DNA of 64,000 nt. It comes from Phoronis australis (Eukaryota; Phoronida; Phoronidae). Under the pieces are notes generated by a model that did no database searches, had not been told where the DNA came from, and worked only from the letters and a program-made list of their open reading frames with translations. Shown in pieces: positions 33,811 through 48,732 of this stretch. A program made the position numbers and the translations under genes. Each line of letters opens with the position of its first letter. Position 1 is the first letter of the stretch. Where the stretch lies: NCBI GenBank assembly GCA_002633005.1, contig NMRA01000016.1:1401860-1465859 (forward strand), read 5' to 3'.

Positions 33811-35154
33811 CAATGTTACTTGAATTCTGCGAGACATTAATTCTCTTGCGTATAGACACGAGAATCTCGTGAAAACGTGATATCAAACAAGACTTCGGAA
33901 TGTATAACAAGTGAGCCACATGATCACATTAATTTCTTTAAAGCCAAATTCTTGAGTCAACAGAACTCAACAACAATTTTCATCTGTCTGACCGTCTTAC
34001 TGTAATCTATCCCGCAAAGTATAGATTGAACATGAGTGATTGAAACGATTGATAATTGTCAAAATTAAGAAACCGGGCTCTGGGAAACGCGCAAAGTTTA
34101 GTATGTTGCCAGCGACAAAGTCTTAGTTGCAGACGATAACACCAGGAAGGTGGCATAATTATTTCAAAGCTTTGCTCTACTAAGACGAACCGATAAAAAT
34201 AATTTATAATTGAGAGATCAGTGTCACCATTGAGGTATGTAATAATTAATTTACCTCATTGTATGTCACCGTAAGACAAGGCGCGGCACCTATTGTCAAA
34301 GATGTGAAACAACCTCCCATAGGACGGAGCGCAATCGAGCGGTTACCTAATGGCAAACCTGGTGGGGTCTATGGATTAATATACTCGAGATGCTTAAAAG
34401 TACTAAGTGAGTTATTATTCCAGTCTTGCATCGTTTGTTTAATTTAATTTAATTTTCCAAACTGGGAATTACCCTCAAATGTAGTGTGACTAAAATAATT
34501 ATTGGGGCATCTCCTTATTGCCAACACTCGGGAAATTGTTTAAAAACACTGAATGCTTGTCTGTGTGCCAGGCCGAAAACAATGACTTACTCTATGAATG
34601 ACAATCAGGGCTTAGAAAACATCACCGTACTAAATATCAAACTTTTGCCTCGTATGTACAATGTATCAAAAACACATAAGCAAGGGCCCTTTTCGTGAAT
34701 CCTTTTCTATCTTGACTTAGTCCGAAATCGGGCTAACTCAAGACCAAAATGTCTTAGTCTCGTTACATGAAATTTCTCAAGACCTTTTAAGGGAGTTTTT
34801 TTGATAAAATCATTTTTTAGTTTGCCAAAAAGCTTCATTGCCAAAATCACTCTTTAATGGGTTTTTACCACATGCTGTGAAATCCGGGGGGAAATACGAG
34901 AACAAATAACATGGCGTTGGAAAAGTGTAGACGGAACATCATTTCGAAAACTTAGTCTATTTAGGAGAGTGAAAATGAGTCCTAAGATCAAATTTCACTT
35001 TACTACGGTATTTTTGGGGAGAAGCTCTCTTTATTAGCAAGGCTTACGCTTTGAAGATGCATTGTTTTTGACAGGGTGCAATTCTGGGATCCTTGGGTAG
35101 AGTCCAGTAACGCTAGGGCCTCGCTAAAAAGGAAGACTTTGCGATATTACGTGA
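33811..35154. other. No gene recognised
   Basis: Short frames only. A stretch at about 34690-34800, with repeated CTTAGTC and CTCAAGAC motifs, resembles the interior of the MITE at 54718-54944. Confidence 0.35.
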
Positions 35155-35993
35155 GATATTACCGTGTATTTCAAATGAGAACACGTGCTTTTGGCTACAT
35201 TTTAGCGAGATCCTACCTTAGAGTCCTAGTGTCACTGAACTGTACCCTGGTACATTGCGTTAGGGACTCTAATTTACACAGCTTCATGCTGCACTCTAAC
35301 GTCGTTTTTGTGTTTATTTCTGCGATCCCGAGATTTCACGAGACTAGCCGCGAGAGTTGTGCACTGAATTTCCTGTTGTATGCTCGACTGAGTTTTGATC
35401 GAGTGTTGCAGTTATCAAATCAAGCCAAATTTCATTGCTTCAGTTTCAATTTCTCATTTTTATTCATAATGGAATCATCAAGCGTGTCNGAATCAAGGAA
35501 AATGCTTGATTTTTAGAGGTAAAAACAGAAAACCCCCTCTCCCGACCTCCCCCCATTCGGTGCTATGCGCATCTACAATCGTGGTTCAGTTTGCGCAAAT
35601 GCTTTCAGCCGGACAAAATGTTGGGCCCCCCCCTTGTGATATCCTAGATCCGCCACTGGATATTACCGTGTATTTCAAATGAGAACACGTGCTTTTGGCT
35701 ACATTTTAGCGAGATCCTACCTTAGAGTCCTAGTGTCACTGAACTGTACTCTGGTACGCGGCGTTAGGGACTCTAATTTACACAGCTTCATGCTGCACTC
35801 TAACGTCGTTTTTGTGTTTATTTCTGCGATCCCGAGATTTCACGAGACTAGCCGCGAGAGTTGTGCACTGAATTTCCTGTTGTATGCTCGACTGAGTTTT
35901 GATCGAGTGTTGCAGTTATCAAATCAAGCCAAATTTCATTGCTTCAGTTTCAATTTCTCATTTTTATTCATAATGGAATCATCAAGCGTGTCT
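35155..35993 (+). repeat. 335-bp direct duplication with a single N and a C-rich insertion
   Basis: 35155-35488 and 35659-35993 are near-identical. The first copy stops exactly at the single N (35489). Between the N and the second copy lie 169 bp containing CCCCCTCTCCCGACC and ending AGATCCGCCACTG, the end of the 'ggcgg-at-tagg' repeat family. This fits an allelic overlap in which one allele carries an extra mobile insertion. Each copy has an open frame of about 105 codons with no recognised domain. Confidence 0.8.
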
Positions 35994-36144
35994 CTTGAGA
36001 TACGATTCTAGACAAACGTCGACTTTTCGGCAAAATTAGTCAACAGAATGCAGAAATAGTTTGGATTACCATATCTTTTCAGCTCCAGCCTTAGGGTCAC
36101 GGTTAGGAGTTTTTCAACAAGACATTTTGGATGCGAAAATGATG

Positions 36145-36250
36145 CAGTGGCGGATTTAGGGGCAGCATGCCCCCCAAAATTCTCCCATATTCCATTTGGC
36201 ATTTCGCGTTGTGCGAATTGTTGACTGGCACATGCGCGCACCTAGGGCGG
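36145..36250 (+). repeat. 'Gtggcggatttagggg' repeat fragment
   Basis: GCAGTGGCGGATTTAGGGG is followed by GCCCCCCAAAATTCTCCCAT and CCATTTGGCATTTCG, paralleling 1717-1830. It is a dispersed family whose inverted end also appears at 35640-35658. Confidence 0.55.
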
Positions 36251-36377
36251 CTCGGGGGGCGAATGCACAACACATAGCCTAAAAAACCCCGTTTACCCGT
36301 TTTTAAATAATAAGGTCCGCAAACCCAAAAGTTCAAGACTCCCTACATTCCTACATTTTAGGCTGGATGCACGCATT

Positions 36378-36428
36378 TTGTGTGTGTGTGTGTGTGTGCC
36401 TGTGTGTGTGTGTGCGTGTGCGTGAGGG
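36378..36428 (+). repeat. (TG)n microsatellite
   Basis: About 50 bp of TG dinucleotides with CC and GC interruptions. Confidence 0.95.
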
Positions 36429-36429
36429 G

Positions 36430-38450
36430 GTGCATATGAATGTATATATATATTATTACTGTTTTCTTTTATTTCTATAATAATAATTCACTTGTGCAAT
36501 GTTTATTTTTTGCCCAGATATAATGTTAATTCGATTTCTGAGCAGTAATGTCTGTAATATTTAGCTATACATGTGAAATAAAATTTTAAAAATGAAAAGC
36601 TTACCTTGTAAAAGAATCCAATTCAATAGTGTGTACTTGCCAATACCTCAGTTCCACTCTCTGAAAATTTTCCCGCCACCCAACCACACCTTCAAAATGT
36701 CGCGATTTTTGACACGGCGAAACTGACATAATATAATGTGCTATTGTGATTTGAAACACGTTGGATTTAAAGAAAAAAACCAGGAAAACGGGACGTTTCA
36801 TGGGGTTTTTTGCGGCTTCCCGTTGGACTCAAAAAACAAAAAAACAACATCGAGCGCTTTTAGGTGTCACGTCTCCCGTTCAACAAAACGGTGTGGAGAC
36901 GTTTTTATGTGTTGCGGCGAACATAGGCCCAGATGTCTAGCTCTTTATCCGGATGTCCAACTTTTCAATCTAGTTGCCCCGTTTTTTCATTTTCAGAATG
37001 ATGCTGGCAACTATTCAACAGGTGCTCAAAATAACATTGTCCGTTTACTATGAATATTGTTATTTTCCACAGTCTATTTTCTTTATAGAAACAAAGCAAT
37101 CATAAAAAAGTGTTCCAAGGTCTCTTGCTTACGGTAAGACACACTACTTTTTATTTTCTGAAGAAATGAGTTTATTTCTTAATTTCTTATGTAAAGTCCT
37201 ACGGTGCAACCGGAGGAAGCTCATCTGAGCGGCCTACGTGTTCCAGACCGCCTGCAATTATTTTTATGTACAGTGCAATCAATGTAATACGTATATTTCA
37301 ATTATAGATGTTTGCCCTTGTTTTATTACCAGAAAACTCTTATCTGCAAATTTTAAATAGTTAGTTGGATTAATTAATTTACCACGCTTTTTGCAGATGT
37401 GACTGCATCCTGACTTTTTATTGAGAAATGTAATTGTATTAAACGGTATCAAAGGTCCAATCAATACATAAAAACGCATAATTTTGGATGAATGCCTGAC
37501 TAAATTTTTCACAGGAATTGTGGGGGATCTATTTATGTGCTGGTTTAATAGTCATTTATATAACCTCTCTGGTTCAATTCCTTTTTTGTTACTATTACAT
37601 TATCAGTTAATGAACATTACAGATTAATCAGTTGACTAATTAGTGAATTAATCAGCTAATTAGCACGTGAAATGTTTCATATTTCACTCTGTCTTTTTTG
37701 CATTTCAGTAACACTCTTGGATTTCCGAATTAAAAACATATTTTTTAAACCTTTGAGGTATGCAAAATGATATCTATTCATTAAGTAAATTATTTATCTT
37801 TTGTTTGTATAGTACCATCAAGAGCTCATGAAGGACTTTCCAATGATAAGACTCTGATGTAGCTCTTCTGAAAAACGGCGAAGTTCAGAAAAGTTTTACT
37901 GACAATAAAAAGAAGATGACATTTTCCTCATTGGCCTAGTATTAAAATGCATTGTTATCACTTGACTTAGCCTGGGTATACGATTTTGGTATATCGTACT
38001 TAAGGGGCTCAGGTGGTGCTTGATCACACTGTGGACATATTACAGGAAATTGTAAACCTTCAAAATTATTGTAATGCGGCGGTAGCACCGACGGCCGGCT
38101 TCCTGAATCGCAAGCAGATGATACCCCGTTTGACAATCTTTGGAGCCGTTAAACCGCAAAGTATTAAAAAAATATAGGCCTACCGGTTTCAGTGTTGTTT
38201 TCCGACAGTTCTTAACTTTGAAACATTCCATCGTAAGCTCTATGTTTCATATCAAGAAACAACATTGGAACAAACGGAAGCAAACGTTTCCTACGCATCA
38301 ACGCCAGTCGCGCGAGATCGAAGTTGGCATAAGAAATTTATCGTCTTTGTTGACATTTTAGAGTTTTACCGCTATCGAATAAATGTTCAGTGACATCTGG
38401 TGGTGTGCGAGCTTCAACACTCAGTGCCATCTATTGATAAAACTTTGTGT
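36430..38450. other. No gene recognised
   Basis: AT-rich with frames under 110 codons and no family resemblance. It ends just before the candidate promoter and first exon near 38,450-38,540. Confidence 0.35.
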
Positions 38451-38539
38451 GTGGCGAGCGCAGACGACTCCAGCAGAAAGTGTACTCACTTTCCGCAGAC
38501 ATTAGTTAGGTCTCATCGTATTGTAAATCATGCTGTATC

Positions 38540-38711
38540 ATGTCGGTGATTCTTCCACAATATTTAGCAGCTGTTTTGCTGTATTTACGAGACCCTAAAC
38601 GCTTCACTGTTCGTGCTTTCGAGGCAGATAATGACCGTGAAATCCCGATTCGTTCTTCGCCGGACATCGTCCTGGAACCTCAGCGTGCAGTCGCAGAAGA
38701 AGATGAGACTT
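38540..38711 (+). CDS. Candidate first coding exon of an unidentified plus-strand gene
   Basis: The frame opens at ATG 38540, the first in-frame ATG after a stop at about 38505. It reads MSVILPQYLAAVLLYLRDPK and then an acidic stretch (QRAVAEEDE). A good donor, GTAAGC, follows at 38712 and would leave phase 1. The upstream 100 bp are richer in CG than the surroundings, as in an animal promoter. No domain is recognised and no next exon could be linked with confidence. The frame continues to 38833 if the donor is not used. Confidence 0.35.
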
Positions 38712-38833
38712 GTAAGCCCTTCGACCGGCAATTCATGTCCAAGGATGTCCAGGTTTGTGCAGTTCCAAAGATTCAGTTGTGCTACCAATTAATTAAGCGT
38801 CTGCCGTGTGTAAGACAAGTACTAAATCAATAG

Positions 38834-41800
38834 TTCACGCAAAGTGAACAGATAAACACGCTGGTGTTCAGTTTACGGCGTCTACTGCTAGGCTTGTACA
38901 GTTGTAGTTATAGTTATGTCGTGAGCGCTCAGTTACAGTGCGGCAGATGACTGGACTCGGTCAAACTGTTCAGTGGTACCTGCTGAAATGTTATTACATA
39001 ACTGGGAAAATCATAAATTTCAACTGGAATCCCAAGTATAAACACGTGTCCAATACCACTATGCATCAATTAAAACATATTCTCAAAGTTGGGACCCTCT
39101 GGCTGCATAACTGGGAAAACGTTGTGGTAGTCTGAAGGATAGGCCTACAGCACACCTGCGTGGGACAGTGGAAATATTCTGAGCACACCACAGGTTTGAT
39201 GACATGTGATTTCATGCCTGCACACTGTGAGTTAATGGCGTTGAGTATGTCTCATTCTTTTGATGCACTTAAAGCTAAGTTTATAATCCAAGGGCCTAAA
39301 GTTGCATCACAGTCATTTTGCATCGTGGTATGTAGAGTCCTCTAATGTCAGATACGATTGGTATCGGCCATTAGAAACTCAGCCTGTCTCTCGGCACCGT
39401 GTATTAGTGTCGTCAATAGTACAAGAGCCGCTATCACCAGAAAGCCTGTTTCTTTATCAGGAACAGTCATTTGAGGTCATTTTGTGTGGAGCGAAGCGCA
39501 TTAGTGATGACTTCATGGCAGGAAATATTAGCTAAAATAAACTGTTATATTGTGGATTATTGGTGATTTTTTGCACTGTTTGGCTTCTGGAATTGAATTT
39601 CTTCGTTATGTTAGAATATCCTTTATGTTAGGATAATTTTTAGCCAATAAAAATAGATGTGTGTGTGTTTGTGCTTTGCAGAAGTGATTCTAACCTTGAG
39701 GGCCACTGGATGTGAATTTTTGGGCCTGATGAGAGGCTAATTTTGTGTGATCATTGAATATTTTTCATAGTGGCCAATGAGTCCAATATTCTTCCCCAAA
39801 ATTGAAGCCTTTATGGCACTGGCTTGTAGGGGCCATAAGTTTGGTTTGGCAGTCATAGGTTTTAGGTAGTGTGGGGAGAGTTGTGTGAGCTTGCCATAAC
39901 CATTCCTTGATAGCCTGCTTTAGAGGATAGTGAGCCAGACATTCTGAAACCAGCATGGTGGTGGCAAATGGCGAATTGACAGTTCTCTGATTAGCGTTGT
40001 TATAGGAAGAATCTGTTTATCATTAATTCCTGACCTTTGTCATTTTCGAGTTCTGGAAAATGTGAAATAGGGCAAGTCAGTTGTGTAACCTAGGAAAAGT
40101 CAAACTGCTTAAGCTTAAATTTCAACCAAGCTCACTGATGTGAAACAAAGTCAAATCCTTGGATCTGGGATTACAGTAACGTCAAGGTAACGTATTCGCA
40201 TGTCAATGATTTTAGGTTTAAACAAGAACAAGGCCTATTAGTGTATATACCAGTACTGGCAGAATCTGATTATTAAGCAATCTGGTCAAAATGACTTAGT
40301 GTAATGCTGTATGAAATTTGTTTCTACACAGGTTTTTTCAGTAACCAGAGGTTTCAATCCAGGTACCTGTATCGCTATGGCAGTTTTCACTTCACAAACT
40401 ATAGTGTACTACGGTACTAGTCACTATTGGTCGGAATGAACGGCACGTTCAGCTACTGTTGTTGAACTGCTGACCTTTCAACTCTTCTGATGTCATTCAC
40501 TGTTCCCACTTGCGCATATCTTTTTATTCCAGACAACTACAATTTAAAGATGTATTTGCATGCTCCTAACTAATGTATAGCAGGAAGTAAATGGCAATGC
40601 TATTTTAACATAATCTACGCAAAACGAAGTGAAATTATATTCATAAACAACTTGTAAATGTGAAAACAAAAAATTCTGAAAATAGGTGGCCTTTGCACTA
40701 ATGCCGTACTTTGTGGGCTCAAAACTTGTTTTTAATTCACATGGTGACTATGTGATGTTTTTCTAAACAATTTGGCTAGGCAGTTTCATAGATGAGGAAT
40801 TTGCCTGCAAGTTGCACTTTAAACTATAGTTAGTGAGCCGAAAACCGCATGTAAAAATTTTACAACCTTTTTCGGTCATAAGTCCAATTTACACCCATCA
40901 TAACTTAGGCTTCGAAAAAGTCGTAAATTTTAGTCAAACTTATCACTGATTCCAAAGGCCTTCTTGGAAACTATTCACTGTTTATGTGAGTCCTCAATGA
41001 ATGTAAACAATGTAAGATGACACAAATAAGCTGTTTATTTATTGTTTAGTTTATTTAAAACATTTTACTTCATTGTATTGTAACACCACCAACATGATGA
41101 CTCTTTTCCCACTTTGCCTTGGTTGGCTGAGCTGACTGTGCACTGCTGGCAGATATGTCTCGCGAATCAGACATTGCTAGTGAGAACATTTTGGATGAAT
41201 ATGCGCGGTGTGTGAATGAAACAACTTTATATTCCGACAACAAGGTTAAGATGAACACAGACCCCAGACTATGTTCGGAGCTGGGCTCGATTCGGCAACC
41301 TATAGTTTGTCTATGTGACCTCAGATTTTGTTTGTTGGTGCCACGAGGTCACCACAAACTCGACAGGAGTCGGATTTTTTCTGGAAGAGGCCATCCACGA
41401 TTAATGCATACGAAACAGACTCTGACCATGTGCCTTTTCCTGAGGTATGAGTGGAGCTTCAGTTGGATATTGGGTCACAGAGAAAATTGATCGTCACCGA
41501 GTTGGTCGTTGCTGAAAAGTTGATGTGATCCTAATATTCCTTTAAACTGGAAAAGCCCAGATGATGTGGTGCGATCCGGTCCATTTGCCTCAATTTTACA
41601 ATTCAGATATTCTTTTGTTTCATTTTCTACTATTGCCAACTATACATGATTTGTGGAGGGGTGGACATGATGATTTCCTGGTTTTGCCAAACTCACTTCC
41701 TGTTTGGCAGCCTGTGAATTTTGCCAGTGCGTTGCTTTTGGCGAGTTGACATTTATGAAGGCGTCGAGCCCTGGTGATCTGTTATCGAAAAATGCAATGT

Positions 41801-44800
41801 TACTGTCGACCAACACCAGCTACAGTCATTACTAGCTTCTTGTGATATAATAGGTGATCACGTGGCCTATATCCAGCAAGTTTTGGAAATTTCATAATTA
41901 TACTTGGATGAGAATTAAACAATAACATTAATGCAGTCCGAGTATTATTAAAATAGTGAGTTTCTACATTTTGTACATCAAGTTTTGTTACTATGTCATC
42001 TTCCAGTCCGTAGTCACTGTCCTAAGGTGGAACCTTTTTTGGCTCCCTTGTGAATTTGATGTTCTAGTTTCCATTTAGGGAGAGGGGGCTGTTCTTGCCA
42101 TTTTTGATGGCATGGCATATATGTTATGACCAAAAGTCATAGTGGTGCCGGCATGCGATAAATTCGCCGAACTAGTTTCCTGAACAACTCCGAAACTCTG
42201 GATGGGAACAGTAACGCATAAATTCATGGTTAACCATAGTTAAAATTGAAGTTTTAGCAGTAGTGGAGTAAACTGTATGGGAAAGAACCTTGAGGAAACT
42301 AGACAAGGATGTTATCTTGTCAGTCTGGGCCTTAGTCTGTCTGGCAAGGTCTAATTCTAGTATAGGAATTAACTGTGCATTCCTAAGCCTGTTGTGACTT
42401 TTCTATGTCTTCTATTACTGTCTTTTGATGGTGCCTGTCTGATGCCTGCATTTTTGAAACTCTGTTTGCTGCCCAGTGAAAGTGGGGTTTAACTGTCTCT
42501 TGGTGCTGATGACAGCCATTCCACAGAAGACCAGCAAAAGAAATGGCAGGTATGCATCCTAAGAAAGTTGATCTATACAGGAGAGGAAGAAAGCATTCCA
42601 CCTTGGGTTTAGATTATAATGTTTTAAACAGATGATCTAATTATGGTGTGCTCAGCATGCTGCTTTATGCTGATATGATTGTGTTAAACTGTCATAAACT
42701 TGTGATTGTTCTTAGTGGCTAGTGTTAAAAAAACAGTTCTGTTCTCAGTCCTTGTAGTGAGTGTCATTGCTGCTAATACTTAGGGTCAGGTGAATAGCAA
42801 AAATTACCATTTAAAAATGGTAACGTTTAGTCAGAGAAACGTGTTGTCCAGATGTAACTTCCACTAGATGAATTGCAAAAATAGATTTTCAAGCATGTTC
42901 TCTCACTGCAGTATTTGAAAAAAAAAAACGAATGGTCTGCTTCCGGTGGTGTGTCTATTGAAGTAAGTGGTCTGTCTACAAAAGTGTTTGCAAACATCCA
43001 CTAAGTAGGGGTACCACAGGCCACCAGTAAAGCGGCTTTAAAAATGACCTGTGTAAACATTCACAATACTGGCCATTATCTCAATATGCAAAAGTATTAG
43101 CTTGAAAATGCTAATGTTTTAGCCTGTTTGTTACTTCTGCACACAGATGGCATTCTGCTCAGTGTGGTCTCCCCCAACCAATTTTCTTCTTCATATTCAA
43201 TACACATCTACATCACAAATAAATATCCTAGGTAGGTTGATAGGGTTGGATTGGCTAGGAGTCTGGCTATTGTAAAATCCCTCACAATTTAGGACGCAAA
43301 ATGACGGACTGTGGGACCAGTTAAATTTTGTTTTGCCATTTTTCCGTGGAAGGTGTGCAAATCAATGCTTTTCCATGTCAGTTCTAACCAACTACATGTA
43401 CCATCAGACAATGAAGTTTGAAAAATTATGTTTATTCACAATTATTGTTCAAGTAAGGTGCGAATTTCCTGTCATGTTCTAGCGTAGTAATCTTCCTTTC
43501 TGTTAATTCACAAAAACAACTATTTTCACTTGATGGGCATCATTTTTATTGCTCAAATTGACCAATAGGTGGGGTTCTATTTCAAGGCTCTCAAAGCCAA
43601 TGCATATGATCATTCCACAAATCTCGCAGCAAATTAACAGAATAACAGCAATTTTAATCGTAACCAAGTTAATTTATGCGAGAACGGTAAAATCTGCCCA
43701 ATTTCGAACAAAAATAATTGCCAAAATTACCCTTTTTTCGTTTTTCAAGGTCTCGTAAAATTGTGAATGCCCCATTTTTTTTTCAAAATACTTTCTGATG
43801 GTAGCTCTAGCAAAGACTGTGAACACAGTAAAGTATCAATTTATGAAAAAATGAGAAATAGACTTTCACTTGTCTGCCATATTGGGTTCTAAATAGATGA
43901 GACTTGACCGTAAGGCTGTATACATGTTTCAATGACTGTAATTTTGTCCCGGATTTTATTTAGCCTATTTCTCACACACATTGATCCAGAGTTCTATAAG
44001 CGGGCTGTGTTGACACTCATTGAAGACGAACATAGTCGAATATTTAGACAATATGTAGACTGGTTAACTTTGCCCATGTACGTGGATAGTTTCAAGTGCA
44101 AGTGAAAACCCGTTGCTTGTTTATCTAAAACAATCATCATCATGTCAAAAGCATTGTTACCTAAGATACACAGTGGGTGATTGAGGCCAGTCTTCAGACA
44201 GTAATCCGCCGTATTTAGTTTTCTGCATCACGCTGTGGTCCTCAGTGCAAATTCGAAACTCACTACTTTTTACAGAGGTTCTGTAGGCCAGCCAAGGAGT
44301 TCAGGAAATACATCATCATGTTACACAACATTGCTTGAACCACTTAATAGGTATGTCAAACACAATATTTATGTCCAATGATTGATAGTGTCATAGAGTC
44401 ACATTCCCTTGCATGCTCTGATGATCTTTCATAAAAGGCACCGTGGAATTTTTCATGATCAATTAGCTGACACCAGGATTACTCCCAAGTCATTCTATCC
44501 ACTTGTGGCTACAACTGAGATAAATTTTTATGCACCTGGGCGAGCTTGGGCTTGAAAAGAATGTTTACTGTTTAGTTTGATTTTCACACTATAGTGGTGG
44601 TTATGCATGTCAATCAATGCTAGATACTGGTGTGTAAAATGTAGATAGATGTGCCCAAATGAGGTCACATGCCTTATTGGAAAGGTGTGTCATGGATCAT
44701 TTGGATTCCCTAGGCTTTACCTTAAGGAGAGAAATGAACTAACTGTTGTATGTGTGTATTTTGGCTAATGTTCACCTTTACGCAAACCTGTGTCCAACTG

Positions 44801-47800
44801 CCTTGGCCCACTATGCATTGCAAAGAGTGCATCTGGGTTACCACTCATTTCCCCATGTCTCTGTTGGAATTTTGAAAATGTGTAAAATACTTCAGTAAGT
44901 GTGAAGAGCTAAGTTTAAAGACACTTTCCATTATTTTTACCAATTTTGAACGTAGAAAGCGTTTCATCAGCAGCTAGACACATGGTAACATTTCCTCATA
45001 TGCTTCATATGCTCACTATACCATAAATAAAATAGGAATATTTTACAATTTACAGAAAGTGGAAGTTCAGTGCTGTACACTTGTGGCGGCCATTTTGTTG
45101 GTGCACCACCAGACATTCCAAAATTATTTTAAAAATTCTGCATTTAATTCTGACTAGATCAAAAATATTTTATTAGGCCTACCTGTTGAAATAGCGGGAT
45201 TTCTTTAGAAGTTTAATTAGAACAGTTTGCATTCTATTTTCCTTAAAAAAAGCAGAAAGCGCATCTTCAAAAACATTATATGAGTGAAACTTGGGCTTTT
45301 TGTTACAAAAGGGTAGATGTTGATGTGCTTTCAGTTTTAGCTCACATTATTTGAGAAGTTCTAAGAATGGCTTTAGAACAATAAAGCATAGACACTGGAT
45401 ATAAGTCGAATGGTCACAAATATGCACTTGTACCTACCAGTTCAACACCTGTCTTGTTTGTCACCTCATCTGGAAAATTACCAGGGCATAGAAATTGTGC
45501 AGTAATTTGATATATTTAGTTATTACCCTGAAACTAGGTACAGAAATTATTAGGTAGATTATTATTCAACCAAGGTCTTTCTTTTATTATTCCCCCCTCC
45601 CCGTCAATTGAATGTGTGTGTGCGTGGATGAGTGGACTGCAATAAATATAAAACAGTTTTAGGTTTTTCAACAGATTGTCATCAAACTTCTTTACATTCA
45701 AAAACAAGAATTTCTGTTATTTACAAAAAATTGATAACAGCTGCAGCTGGAATGTCAAACAACATTTTCATTGATAATTTCAGGGTCATCATTTTTGTCG
45801 TGGAATCTTATATCTACATTTGATATTTCTCAGTTTGTGGGTTTCATGGCATCGTTTTGCCAAACTTTGTTGTTTTATCATAACCTGCTGTGCACATTCT
45901 TGTCATCAAAAGTGTTATGAAAATTTAGTGCTAAGCAATTTTGGGGGTATTTATTTTAGACAAAAAATCAAAATATATAGTCGAAATAATTTACTTTTGT
46001 GAGCATTGCTTATTAGATTCTGGACTGAGTTATGAATGTTGATGAATGGAAACCAAAGTAATCTGATAGTGCAACATTGTCCTATCTTTTTCTATCAGCA
46101 TGTTGAAATGTGACCTTTAAAACATTTGTTACTTTGTATCGTAAACTAGTTCTGCTTTGTATCCAATAGGTGGCATTGACAGGTCTCACATAGAGTGCAC
46201 ATTATTGTTTACTATACCTAAAAGAGCTATGGAAATCTTCCTTGTATAAATCTAGGATGTCGGTATAGTCTGCTCATGGAACAAAGTCTTAATACCTTCA
46301 GAAATCGGGGAGCATTGTTATTAATACAGGTTGAGTTAGGTTATACAAAATTGGGGTAAAACTGTAGAAATATTACCCACTGAGTATGTTTGGTTATTGC
46401 CATGACGTTAAAATACCCTTGTTGCTAGGTCAGTAGGCATTCTATATGCCCTGCTGTTTTGCTGAGATTTAGGATACAATATTCAATAAATTATTAATTT
46501 TTTTCACTAAAGATATATTACACCAGTTGTAGGCTTAACTGTTTCCATGCTCTATTTTGTAACATTCGTGCCTACATACAACATTTGGAAAATTGTTTCC
46601 ATTCACAATGTGAGAAGACCCTGAAAAGGAACAAGTGATAATTTTAATAATTTTGTCCAAAAATGGTGAGATTTTACGGTAAATCACTCTGACTTCATTA
46701 TGGCACTGGGATATTCACACAATGAAACTCATGACTTCTTGAGGGCAGAGTTGGCATGTTGAAAGTCATAAATATAGGCGTTTCTGTGTTACAATTGAAA
46801 GGTTGGTCTTCTGTCAGCTATTTTTGGCTCAGTTCTTGGTTTGGCTGACAAAATCTGTTCAAAATGACCCTGTTGCCAATCTCTGTGTGATATCTGGAAT
46901 CTCTTGGCAAAGCATGGTTGCTGCAGTCTTGAAAGCCCGTGGCTTTGAATCGTCCTTGAAATTAATTATGACCTTGAAATGCCCTTGGATTTCTGTTTTT
47001 AACCGTGAAAATATTCGAAAAACAAATCAGTATGGTATTTTAAATTTTCATTGTTGCAAAAACATTTTAAAAAATCAGGAATGGAAATTGTTAATCTGGT
47101 TATACATTATACATGCATAATATCCGGTTTGCCAATTTGATTCCTTTTTTAAAGATTTTATCAGCTGTGAAATAGGAGTTGGGGTTATTGGACACAGAGT
47201 TGTAATAAACTGGCCTTGGGTTTGTTTACCCTGAACTACCCTGAGAAGCCCTTGAATAGTTCGTGAATTTTTTTGTCAAAGTTCTGCACGAACCATGCAA
47301 AGACAAACCAGTCACTGAGTTTTTAAAAAAATACCTGTGTCAGTGATTTGGCTAAAGGTGTGTTGTCATTACTAGTGTCGATTTGGCCACCTGCAGCTGA
47401 CCTGTATGTGACCTCACATTTTGTTTGACGATCTGATAAATTTCCCAAGTCACCAGAAAGTTGCTGCAGTTGTGGACAAATCCTATCACACTCTCAAAAT
47501 ACAAAAGGAAGTAAACAGGTGGGAGTCGGAATGGTCTGGCAAGAACTCTTATGGCCATTTATGATGCATGCCTAGACCTGTCCTGATCATCTACCTTTCC
47601 CTTAGGAGTGGGCCGAGTGTGGGCGGGATGTTGGGCCTGAGGGGGACCTGGCTGTCACTGAGCAGATGATATAACCCCAACTTTGTAGTCGCCTAAAAAC
47701 AACACCTGGGTATTTTTGTGTGTTCCGAGATGAACATTTGCTCTTTCACCTTGATTTTCAGTTCAGATTGTCTTTCATTTTGAGCCAAGCATTCTTTATG

Positions 47801-48732
47801 GCTTCTAAGACTCACTCGCACCTCTGCATGAAGGTTTCCATGTTTTTCTGACCAGTCACCTCATTTCAAATGCGACTTGAGAAAGGAGAAATTGCATGTT
47901 GGAAAAATACGAACCATAATTCCAGGACCGACCTACCATGACAGTGTCATCAAAATTGTTGAAGATTCAAAATTCAATGAATTTTAAGCACAGGACTCCT
48001 CCATTTGTTTGCTGTTTGAATTTTACGGCAACTCAAACATTGAAAAAACATCCTATCAAAAACTTCTGTGAACTACAACCGGGGGAATAGTACAGTTCAG
48101 CTTTCAATAAAAAATCACTTGGCTTGTGTTTTTTTTATAGTCAGGAATTAGTTTTGCATGAAATAAAAAATCTTGAAATAGTTTGACTTCAGGCTGATAG
48201 TGAGTGATGTTCATTATCAGAGGTATTGAATTTCCTCCTTTTTTCATGGAAATGCAAAATGCTCTTCCCATATATGGAAATATAGGTTACATCACAAGAT
48301 GCCAGTGACCCTGACTACAACCTGTTCAGTAGAGCGCGTACACGCCTAAAGGGAGCGCGTGCATGCACCTAATAGTGATAGCTAATGCTATGGGACGACA
48401 GGGCACGCCTTCTATGAAACGACAACACGCTCTCACTTCTATTCCAAATTGGTGTCTAACAGTTGTCAACAACATGCATGAACTATCATTTTCATTGAAA
48501 TCAAGATATTGAAATTCGAAACTTTGATAAGTAGGAATAGAACCATATGTGAAACTGCTTCTGAGGTGTACCATTGTGAGCACTCTTCTACTTTTAGCTG
48601 TTCAGGGAGCGCCCCCGCTTTTGCAGTGCTCACAGGAGCCCTCTGTAATGAACATGAACACGCTTCACAGTCAATTATGCGATTGTTGGCGTAATTTATG
48701 GAATTATCCACACACAGTGAAATGAATGACAA
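38834..48732. other. Long region without a convincing exon (probably intronic)
   Basis: About 9.9 kb of AT-rich sequence with sparse repeats. The frame at 41155-41250 (MSRESDIASENILDEYARC) follows a CAG acceptor-like site but has only a poor donor (GTTAAG), so it is not called. If the exons at 38.5 and 61.2 kb belong to one gene, this is its first intron. Confidence 0.35.

Noticed and set aside
35076-36011. Two similar open frames of 146 and 110 residues
   Set aside because: They are two copies of one N-joined duplication; no domain or splice context was recognised, so gene status is unsupported.
41155-41250. Possible exon starting MSRESDIASENI
   Set aside because: The acceptor is plausible but the donor is GTTAAG, and no similarity was recognised.
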